From Micromonospora ureilytica (lineage in GTDB: Bacteria > Actinomycetota > Actinomycetes > Mycobacteriales > Micromonosporaceae), in assembly GCF_015751765.1 (NCBI RefSeq), contig NZ_JADOTX010000001.1:4650001-4714000 (forward strand): 64,000 bases of DNA, read 5' to 3'. Made by a program: the position numbers and the translations under genes. Under the pieces are notes generated by a model, which saw only the letters and a program-made list of their open reading frames with translations, ran no database searches and had not been told where the DNA came from. Positions 55,621-62,237 of the stretch are shown piece after piece; the first letter of the stretch is position 1; the number at the start of each line of letters is the position of its first letter.

Positions 55621-56437
55621 GCGGGTCGCGGTACGCAAGACGTACAAGCTCTTCATCGGCGGGAAGTTCCCGCGCAGCGAGTCGGGACGGTCGTATCTCG
55701 TGCAGTCCTCGAATGTGTCACTGGCCTCCCGCAAGGACGCCCGGGACGCGGTGGTCGCCGCCCGCGCCGCCGTCAAGGGCTGGGCCGGCGCGACCGCGTA
55801 CAACAGGGGTCAGATCCTCTACCGGGCCGCCGAGATGCTGGAGGGCCGCCGCGAGCAGTTCGTCGCCCTGGGCATCCCCGGCGACGAGGTGGACGCCGCT
55901 GTCGACCGCTGGGTCTGGTACGCCGGCTGGGCCGACAAGCTCGCCCAGGTGTACGGCGGCGCCAACCCGGTCGCCGGCCCGTACTTCAACATCTCCGCGC
56001 CCGAGCCGACCGGCGTGGTCGCTGTGGTCGCCCCGGAACGCCCGGCGCTGCTCGGCCTGGTCAGCGTGATCGCCCCGGCGATCGTCACCGGCAACACGGT
56101 GGTGGTGGCCGCCTCCCCGAGCGAGCCCCTGGCGGCGGTGACGCTGGCCGAGGTGCTGGCCACCTCCGACCTGCCCGGCGGTGTGGTCAACATCCTCACC
56201 GGCGCGATCACCGAGACCGCGCCGACGTTGGCGGCGCACATGGACGTCAACGCGATCGACCTGACCGGCGTCACCGACGCCGGGCTCGCCACCGACCTGG
56301 AGGTCAAGGCGGCGGAAAACCTCAAGCGGGTGCTCCGACCGGCCCCGGCCGACCACGACTGGACGGCCGACCCGGGGGTGGCGCCGATGACCGCGCTGCT
56401 GGAGACGAAGACAGTGTGGCATCCCAAGGGGGTGTGA
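55613..56437 (+). CDS. Truncated aldehyde-dehydrogenase-like protein lacking catalytic residues
   Basis: This 274-residue protein covers the N-terminal, cofactor-binding half of the ALDH fold (VRKTYKLFIGGKFPRSESGR, VGAVAP-like VVAVVAPERPALLGLV, VVNILTGAITETAPTLAAH). It then diverges where the catalytic Glu and Cys should be and ends. In mini-operons of this kind the second protein may be a structural partner or regulator of the full-length ALDH. The reading frame is clean, with no frameshift scar, so it looks like a maintained gene and not a pseudogene. The ATG overlaps the upstream stop by 8 bp. A 19-bp inverted repeat follows. Confidence 0.8.
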   Translation: MSERVAVRKTYKLFIGGKFPRSESGRSYLVQSSNVSLASRKDARDAVVAARAAVKGWAGATAYNRGQILYRAAEMLEGRREQFVALGIPGDEVDAAVDRWVWYAGWADKLAQVYGGANPVAGPYFNISAPEPTGVVAVVAPERPALLGLVSVIAPAIVTGNTVVVAASPSEPLAAVTLAEVLATSDLPGGVVNILTGAITETAPTLAAHMDVNAIDLTGVTDAGLATDLEVKAAENLKRVLRPAPADHDWTADPGVAPMTALLETKTVWHPKGV

Positions 56438-56455
56438 CTTCGTTCCCGGCCTTTG

Positions 56456-56529
56456 GGTTTTCCGGGGGAGCCCGCCCACTCCGGGCGGTCAGGCTTGATC
56501 CCTGCGTGGTCGGGCTCCCCCGGAAAACC
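56456..56529. terminator. 19-bp perfect inverted repeat after the deoC-ALDH operon
   Basis: GGTTTTCCGGGGGAGCCCG (56456-56474) pairs exactly with 56511-56529. The loop contains a smaller stem (CCGCCC/GGGCGG). It lies 19 bp after the second ALDH stop and is probably a factor-independent-style terminator. Confidence 0.7.
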
Positions 56530-56611
56530 TGACGTGGGCCGGGTTCGTCGGGTGGGTCAGCTCAGGGGTTCTGCCTCGGGTTGGGTTGCTCTGCGCCTGC
56601 CTCGGGTGCGG

Positions 56612-56668
56612 TGATCATGGGGTTGGCGGGGGGATCGATCTCTTCGGGGTCGGTCAACCTCATGATCG
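56612..56668. repeat. Second inverted repeat in the deoC/blaI gap
   Basis: TGATCATGGGGTTG (56612-56625) pairs with CAACCTCATGATCG (56655-56668) with two mismatches. The 278-bp gap (56438-56715) holds two inverted repeats and the blaI promoter and no gene. Confidence 0.55.
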
Positions 56669-56691
56669 ACCTGGTGGGTGGGTGGGGGGTC

Positions 56692-56708
56692 TACTACCGG
56701 GGGTAGGA
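56692..56708. promoter_or_regulatory. BlaI-type operator overlapping the blaI -10 box
   Basis: TACTACC-GGG-GGTAGGA has 7-bp arms with one mismatch. Its layout is identical to the perfect 17-bp dyad TACTACG-TCT-CGTAGTA in front of cydA (58183-58199). It overlaps the TAGGAT -10 hexamer at 56704-56709, so repressor binding would shut off its own transcription. BlaI/MecI operators are typically TACA/TGTA dyads; TACTAC/GTAGTA fits that pattern. Confidence 0.7.
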
Positions 56709-56709
56709 T
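56704..56709 (+). promoter_or_regulatory. -10 box of leaderless blaI promoter
   Basis: TAGGAT ends exactly 6 nt before the GTG at 56716 and overlaps the 17-bp operator. Confidence 0.6.
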
Positions 56710-56715
56710 TGGTTC

Positions 56716-57177
56716 GTGACTCGGTTGGGCGATCTTGAGCGTGCGGTGATGGACGTGCTGTGGGACGTGGTTCCCGGCACGTCGGACGGAGTGACCGTGC
56801 GCGAGGTGGCCGACGCGCTCGATGGCCGCGAGCTGGCGTACACCACTGTGATGACCGTGCTGGACCGGCTCGCCGGCAAGGGCATGGTGCAACGGGAGCG
56901 GGAGGGCCGGGCCTGGCGGTACCGGCCGGCCGCCAGCCGCGAGGCGCACATCGCTCAACTCATGCTCGACGCCCTCGACCTCGGTGGCAGCCGGGACGCC
57001 GCGCTGGTGCGCTTCGCACGCTCGGTGACCGGCACCGAGGCCGAGGTGCTGCGGGCGGCCCTGGGCAGCGAGGCCGGCCTGACGGGGCCGGGCGACGCGG
57101 GCGGCGCCGACGCCCTGACCGACCGGGTGGACGGGCCGGCGGGCCGACGACCCGCCGGCGAGGCAGCGGAGCGGTAG
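56716..57177 (+). CDS. BlaI/MecI/CopY-family transcriptional repressor
   Basis: This 153-residue winged-helix repressor has GDLERAVMDVLWDV (residues 5-18), the recognition helix in LAYTTVMTVLDRLAGKGMV and the wing REREGRAWRYRPAASREAH. A C-terminal dimerisation region ends in an Ala/Gly-rich tail. In this family a partner M56 protease cleaves the repressor on a signal; such a protease gene follows after 10 bp. Operator dyads at its own promoter and upstream of cydA point to control of the cydABDC oxidase genes. The GTG start is supported by the leaderless promoter. Confidence 0.9.
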   Translation: MTRLGDLERAVMDVLWDVVPGTSDGVTVREVADALDGRELAYTTVMTVLDRLAGKGMVQREREGRAWRYRPAASREAHIAQLMLDALDLGGSRDAALVRFARSVTGTEAEVLRAALGSEAGLTGPGDAGGADALTDRVDGPAGRRPAGEAAER

Positions 57178-57187
57178 GGCGCACGCC

Positions 57188-58093
57188 ATGGCCTACGCCG
57201 TGCACTTCGCCGCCACGATGCTGGCCTGCTATCTGACCGCCCAGGTGTTGGCCCGCTCCACCTGGACGTGGCGCAGCCCCCGGGTGGCGATCGTCTGCTG
57301 GCAGGCCGTCGGGTTGGCGCTGGGCCTCTCGGCGATGGGCCTGCCGATGGCACTCGGGTTGAGCGCGTACGACAGGTCGACCGGTGGCGCACTGCTCGCC
57401 CTGGCCAACGACCTCGCCCACGGCGCCCTGCCGATCGGGGTGGGCACGTTCCACCTGGCCGGCGTCGGCGTGGGCTTCGGCATCGGGGCGGTGCTGGTCA
57501 CGACGACAGTGCGCAGCATCCACGGCACCGTACGCGCCCAGCGTCGCCACCGGGACCTGCTCTCCCTGGTCGCCCGGAACGACCCGGCTGCGCCGGGCGC
57601 GCTGGTGCTGGATCATCCGAGCGCCGCCGCGTACTGCCTGCCAGGCGTGAAGCCGCAGGTGGTGGTCAGCGCCGGCACCCTGAGCCTGTTGGACCGGGCC
57701 GAGCTGGCCGCGGTGCTCAGCCACGAGCGCGCGCACGCCCACGAGCGGCACGACCTGGTGCTGCTGCCGTTCACCGCGCTGTGCCGGGCGCTGCCGTGGT
57801 TCGGCTGGGTGCGCGACGCACACGAGCGGGTCGCCCTGCTGGTCGAGATGCGCGCCGACGACAAGGCCCGCGAGCTGCACGCCGAGGCCCCGCTGGCGGG
57901 GGCACTGCGCCGGTTCGCCGCCGCCGGGCACCGGATCACCCCGGCCGGCGCGCTGGGCATGGGCGACCGGGATCTCGACGTACGGGTGCAACGCCTACTG
58001 GTCAGCGACCGGCCGCCCCGGGTGCTCGGTGCCACCGCGCTCGCGGTCGCCGCCACCCTTGTCGCCCTCCCGGTCACCCTCTTCCTGAGCTGA
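57188..58093 (+). CDS. M56-family membrane metalloprotease (BlaR1-like, without sensor domain)
   Basis: This 301-residue membrane protein has about four helices and the zinc-protease motif HExxH inside AVLSHERAHAHERHDLVLL (about residues 175-193). The downstream Glu of the metal site appears in LLVEMRADDKA. It resembles the protease part of BlaR1/MecR1 but lacks the extracellular penicillin-binding domain, so it cannot sense beta-lactams that way. Placed 10 bp after the BlaI-type gene, it is the expected protease that inactivates the repressor. The inducing signal (redox, oxygen or membrane energy state) is unknown. Confidence 0.85.
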   Translation: MAYAVHFAATMLACYLTAQVLARSTWTWRSPRVAIVCWQAVGLALGLSAMGLPMALGLSAYDRSTGGALLALANDLAHGALPIGVGTFHLAGVGVGFGIGAVLVTTTVRSIHGTVRAQRRHRDLLSLVARNDPAAPGALVLDHPSAAAYCLPGVKPQVVVSAGTLSLLDRAELAAVLSHERAHAHERHDLVLLPFTALCRALPWFGWVRDAHERVALLVEMRADDKARELHAEAPLAGALRRFAAAGHRITPAGALGMGDRDLDVRVQRLLVSDRPPRVLGATALAVAATLVALPVTLFLS

Positions 58094-58182
58094 CGCCCAG
58101 GCACCGCTGAGCTGAGCCACGCGGCAGCGCCCTCTCGCACCCCTCGCGTTCCCGCGCAAGATCGCACTCGATCCTCCTCCAG

Positions 58183-58262
58183 TACTACGTCTCGTAGTAG
58201 AGTTATCTACGACAGGGCGTAGTAGGCAGACATGTAGCGAAGCTACGTGTAGGGTGGCTACG
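58183..58262. promoter_or_regulatory. Array of CTACG/CGTAG repeats upstream of cydA
   Basis: Pentamer CTACG or its complement occurs at 58185(+), 58193(-), 58207(+), 58218(-), 58243(+) and 58258(+). GTAGC-GAA-GCTAC is a further perfect dyad at 58234-58246. The first pair forms the perfect 17-bp dyad TACTACG-TCT-CGTAGTA (58183-58199). The array ends about 30 bp before the cydA ATG, a position suited to repressing its promoter. The same dyad type lies over the blaI promoter. Confidence 0.72.
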
Positions 58263-58292
58263 ACAAGGGAGCCAACGCTTTGGAGGGCTGTC

Positions 58293-59546
58293 ATGGACAC
58301 CCTGCTCCTCGCCCGCCTGCAGTTCGCCACGACCACCTCGATCCACTTCTTGTTCGTGGTCGTCACGCTCGGGCTGGCCACCCTGCTGGTCGGCATGCAG
58401 ACCGCCTGGGTGCTCACCGGCAACCCGAAGTGGGAGCGACTGACGCGCTACTGGGGTCAGCTCTACGTGATCAACTACGTGCTGGGCATCGCCACCGGGA
58501 TCGTGATGGAGTTCCAGTTCGGGCTGAACTGGAGTGGTCTGTCGCGCTACGTCGGCAACGTCTTCGGGGCGCCCCTGGCCATCGAGACGCTTGTGGCGTT
58601 CTTCCTGGAGTCCACGTTCCTCGGGATGTGGATCTTCGGCTGGCACCGGCTCGGCAAGGGCGTCCACCTCGCGTTGCTCTGGGGCGTGGCAATCACCGCG
58701 TACGCCTCGGCGTTCTGGATCATGGTGGCCAACTCGTGGCTCCAGAACCCGGTCGGGTACGAGGTCCGCGACGGGATCGCCCACCTCACCGACTTCGGCG
58801 CGCTGCTCACCAACCCCAGCCTCGGCATGGCCTTCGGGCACGTGGTCTCGGCGGCGCTGCTGGTCGGCGGGATGCTGATGGCGGCGGTCAGCGCCGGGCA
58901 CCTGATCCGGCGTACACCGGACTTCGCGCTCTTCCGCACCTCGCTGCGGATCGGCCTGGTCACCGCGGCACTGGCCATCTCGATGGTGCAGGGCTTCGGT
59001 TTCGCCCAGTTCGGCCCGGTAGGCGCGGTGCAGCCGACCAAGTTCGGCGGCGACGGCCCGGAGAGCCAGGCACTGATCGCCGAGTGGACCACGCGGTTCG
59101 GCCCCGGCGACTACACCCCGCCGGTGCTGGCCAGCGTCGGGTTGGGCTTCATGATCCTGATCGGTTTCACCCTCGGCTGCGTCTGGCTCCTGTTGCCCCT
59201 GCTCTTCCGGGACTGGATCATCCGACTGCGTTTCCCGCTCTGGCTGATCCTGCTCGCCCTGCCGCTGCCGTTCGTCGCGGTGATCCTCGGCTGGATCTCC
59301 CGGGAGGTCGGCCGTCAACCCTGGGTGGCGTACGGGCTGCTCCCCACCGAGCAGGCCGTCTCCCCGGTCAGCGCGCCACTGATGCTCGCCTCGCTGATCG
59401 GGTTCAGCCTGCTGCTGGGCGCCCTCGCCGTCACCAACTGGGTGCTGCTCGCCCGGCACGCCAGGCGCGGCGCGGCCGACCCGGCGCTCGGCCGCCCGCC
59501 GGCGCCGCCCAGCGAGCCGGCCCACCCCGAACCCGCCCTCCTCTGA
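58293..59546 (+). CDS. cydA: Cytochrome bd-type quinol oxidase subunit I (short, divergent)
   Basis: This 417-residue CydA is shorter than usual. Strongly conserved parts are the heme b595 His in TTTSIHFLFV (His18), MEFQFGLNWSGLSRYVGNVFGAPLAIE with two acidic residues, FLESTFLGMWIFGW, the FGHVVSAALLVGG His, and GRQPW. The segment that in E. coli holds the heme b558 Met (F-R-x-M followed by V-G) reads PPVLASVGLG here, so that ligand is not evident. The quinone (Q) loop is also short, although QPTKF is present. The ATG has GGAGGG 7 nt upstream. A BlaI-operator array lies just upstream. It heads cydA-cydB-cydD-cydC. Confidence 0.88.
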   Translation: MDTLLLARLQFATTTSIHFLFVVVTLGLATLLVGMQTAWVLTGNPKWERLTRYWGQLYVINYVLGIATGIVMEFQFGLNWSGLSRYVGNVFGAPLAIETLVAFFLESTFLGMWIFGWHRLGKGVHLALLWGVAITAYASAFWIMVANSWLQNPVGYEVRDGIAHLTDFGALLTNPSLGMAFGHVVSAALLVGGMLMAAVSAGHLIRRTPDFALFRTSLRIGLVTAALAISMVQGFGFAQFGPVGAVQPTKFGGDGPESQALIAEWTTRFGPGDYTPPVLASVGLGFMILIGFTLGCVWLLLPLLFRDWIIRLRFPLWLILLALPLPFVAVILGWISREVGRQPWVAYGLLPTEQAVSPVSAPLMLASLIGFSLLLGALAVTNWVLLARHARRGAADPALGRPPAPPSEPAHPEPALL

Positions 59547-59556
59547 GGAGTAGACA

Positions 59557-60564
59557 GTGGACCTCGCCTGGTATGCCCTGCTCGGCCTCTTCTTTGCCAG
59601 CTACCTGGTGCTCGCCGGCTACGACTACGGCGTCGGGCTGCTGCTCGCCCGGGGCGTCGGTCCGGCCGGGCGGCGGGAGGCGCTCACCGCCCTCGGCCCG
59701 TTCTTCCTCGGCAACGAGGTCTGGTTGGTGGCCGCCATGGGCATCCTTTTCGGCGCGTTCCCCCTCCTGGAGGGCGAGTTGCTCGCCGGCTGCTATCCGG
59801 TCGTCGTCGGCGCCCTGGTCGGCGTCATCCTGGTCACCGTCGGGGTGCAGCTCCGCAGCCGGCCGAGCGACGAGCGGGTCCGCGCCCGCTGGGACCGCGT
59901 CGTGGTGATCGGCAGCGCCCTCGCCGCGCTGGGCTGGGGTGCGCTGCTCGCCGCGCTGTTGCAGGGCGTGCCGCTCCAGGCCGACGGGCACGTCGCCGGG
60001 GTGACGCACCTGGCCACCCCGTTCGCGGCCTCCGCCGGGCTGGCCATGGTCACAGTGGTCGCGGTGCACGGGGCGACCTTCCTCGCCCTGCGCCTGTCGG
60101 CCGAGGCCGCAGCCGTGGTCGGCCGTACGGCCCGCCGGCTGGTGCCGGTGGCGCTCACCGCTGTCGCCCTGGCCACCGTCGTGGGCCTGCTCTCCGCCCG
60201 GGTACGCGACGCCGTGCAGCGGCCGGCATTGGCCGTACTCCTGCCGGTGCTGCTCGTGGCGGCGCTGCTGGCGGCCCGCGCGGCGCTGACGCGGGGGCGA
60301 CCGGGGTGGGCTCTGGTCGCCACCGGCGCGGCCCTGGCGCTGCCGGTGGTGCTGGTCGGAGCCGCTCTCTGGCCCTACGTTCTGGTGTCCACGACCGACC
60401 CGGACGCCTCGCTGCGGGTGGCCGACGCCGCCGCCAGCGCGCCGACCCTGCGGCTGCTGGGCTGGGTGGCGCTGCCGCTACTTCCGGCCCTACTAGGCTT
60501 CCAGGCGATGTGCTGGTGGGTTTTCCGAGGACGGACCGACGGTAGGGCACCGGTGTACTGGTGA
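59557..60564 (+). CDS. cydB: Cytochrome bd-type quinol oxidase subunit II
   Basis: This 335-residue membrane protein has about nine helices. The CydB signatures are YVLAGYDYGVGLLL-like SYLVLAGYDYGVGLLLARG at the N-terminus, GNEVWLVAAMGILFGAFP, and a C-terminal GFQAMCWWVFRGR. It forms the oxidase with CydA, supporting electron transfer from menaquinol to oxygen. The GTG at 59557 has GAGGAG 7 nt upstream and lies 10 bp after the cydA stop. The stop overlaps cydD (GTGA), so the two are coupled. Confidence 0.93.
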   Translation: MDLAWYALLGLFFASYLVLAGYDYGVGLLLARGVGPAGRREALTALGPFFLGNEVWLVAAMGILFGAFPLLEGELLAGCYPVVVGALVGVILVTVGVQLRSRPSDERVRARWDRVVVIGSALAALGWGALLAALLQGVPLQADGHVAGVTHLATPFAASAGLAMVTVVAVHGATFLALRLSAEAAAVVGRTARRLVPVALTAVALATVVGLLSARVRDAVQRPALAVLLPVLLVAALLAARAALTRGRPGWALVATGAALALPVVLVGAALWPYVLVSTTDPDASLRVADAAASAPTLRLLGWVALPLLPALLGFQAMCWWVFRGRTDGRAPVYW

Positions 60565-62237
60565 GCCGCCGTCCATTCGACCCGCGTCTGCTGCGCCGGG
60601 TCCCTGCGGCCCGGGGCGATCTTGCCGTGCTCGCGCTCCTGGGGGTGCTGGCCGCCGGGTTGATCGTGGCGCAGGCCACCGCGCTCGCCTCACTGCTGGC
60701 CACCGCGATCGACGGCCGACTGGACAGGCCGGCGCTGGCCGGCTTCGTGGTCACGGTCGCCGCCCGCTCGGCAGTGGTCTGGGCGCAGGGCACGGTCTCG
60801 GCCCGGGTCGCCGCCACGGTCAAGGCCACACTGCGGGCCGACCTGCTCGGCGCTGTGGGCCGGCACGGGCCCGGCTGGGTGGCCGGGCAACGGGCCGGTG
60901 AGATCGCCACCCTGGCCGGCCGTGGGTTGGACGCGCTGGACGCGTACTTCACCGGGTACCTGCCGCAGCTGGTGCTCAGCGTGACGGTGCCCCTGGCGGT
61001 GCTGGCCCGGGTCGTCTTCGCCGACTGGAGCTCGGCGGTGATCATCGCGCTGACCCTGCCGCTGATCCCGGTCTTCGGAGCGCTGCTCGGCTGGCAGGCG
61101 CAGGCCGCCACGGAACGGCAGTGGCGGCGGCTCGCGCTGCTCGGCGGGCACTTCCTGGACATGGTGGCCGGGCTGCCCACCCTGCGCGCGTTCGGGCGTG
61201 CCCGGGCACAGACCGACGTGGTGCGCCGGATGGCCGACGGTCACCGCGTCGCCACCATGAAGACGCTGCGGATCGCGTTCCTCTCCGCGCTGGTGCTGGA
61301 GTTGGTCGCCACCCTCTCGGTGGCGCTGGTCGCGGTGCCGGTCGGCATCCGGTTGCTCGGCGGCGGGCTGGCGCTGCAGACCGCACTGCTGGTGCTGCTG
61401 CTGACCCCGGAGGCGTACCTGCCGCTGCGGGCCGCCGGCAGCCGCTTCCACGCCAGCATGGAGGGGCTGGCCGCGCTGGACGAGGCACTGACAGTCTCCG
61501 CCGCGCCCGCTCCACCCCGGGCCGCCGAGGGCGCGTCCACGCCGGACGCGCGGGGCGAGATCCGGTTCGAGGGGGTGACGGTGGCGTACGAACGGACCAC
61601 CGCGCTGCGCGATGTGAACCTGACCATCCGGCCCGGCGAGCGGATCGCCATCATCGGGCCCAGTGGCGCCGGCAAGAGCACCCTGCTCGGCCTGCTGCTC
61701 GGCTTCGTGACGCCGACCGACGGCCGGATCACCGTGGGCGGGGTCGACCTCGCCACCGCCGACCCGGACGCCTGGCGTCGGCAGCTCGCCTGGGTGCCGC
61801 AGCGGGCGCACCTCTTCGCCGCCTCGCTGGCCGACAACATCCGCCTCGGCGCACCGGACACCACGGCTGGCGCACTCACCGCCGCGGTGCACGACGCCGC
61901 CCTGGACGATGTGGTGGCCGGCCTGCCCGACGGCCTGGACACCCTGCTCGGCGAACGCGGCCACGGGCTGTCCAGCGGGCAGCGGCAGCGGGTGGCCCTG
62001 GCTCGGGCGTTCCTGCGGGCCGCCCCGGTGGTGCTGCTCGACGAACCCACCGCCCGACTCGACACGGCAGCCGAGGCGGTGGTGCTCGACGCCACCCGTC
62101 GCCTGGTCGCCGGACGGACCGCGCTGCTGGTCGCGCACCGACCGGCGCTACTCGCCGACGCCGACCGGATCCTGCGCATCGAGGACGGTCGGGTCACCGA
62201 GCTGACGCCCGAACCGACCGGGAAGACCACCCGATGA
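60561..62237 (+). CDS. cydD: CydD-like ABC exporter subunit for cytochrome bd assembly
   Basis: This 558-residue half-transporter has six membrane helices (about 20-300) and an ATPase domain with Walker A GPSGAGKSTL, signature LSSGQRQR, Walker B VVLLDEPTARLD and switch His VAHRPALLA. CydDC exports glutathione/cysteine-type thiols in E. coli and is needed for bd oxidase assembly; mycothiol would be the thiol analogue here, by inference. It overlaps the cydB stop by 4 nt and the cydC start by 4 nt. Both ATP sites look canonical in this subunit. Confidence 0.92.
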   Translation: MSRRPFDPRLLRRVPAARGDLAVLALLGVLAAGLIVAQATALASLLATAIDGRLDRPALAGFVVTVAARSAVVWAQGTVSARVAATVKATLRADLLGAVGRHGPGWVAGQRAGEIATLAGRGLDALDAYFTGYLPQLVLSVTVPLAVLARVVFADWSSAVIIALTLPLIPVFGALLGWQAQAATERQWRRLALLGGHFLDMVAGLPTLRAFGRARAQTDVVRRMADGHRVATMKTLRIAFLSALVLELVATLSVALVAVPVGIRLLGGGLALQTALLVLLLTPEAYLPLRAAGSRFHASMEGLAALDEALTVSAAPAPPRAAEGASTPDARGEIRFEGVTVAYERTTALRDVNLTIRPGERIAIIGPSGAGKSTLLGLLLGFVTPTDGRITVGGVDLATADPDAWRRQLAWVPQRAHLFAASLADNIRLGAPDTTAGALTAAVHDAALDDVVAGLPDGLDTLLGERGHGLSSGQRQRVALARAFLRAAPVVLLDEPTARLDTAAEAVVLDATRRLVAGRTALLVAHRPALLADADRILRIEDGRVTELTPEPTGKTTR

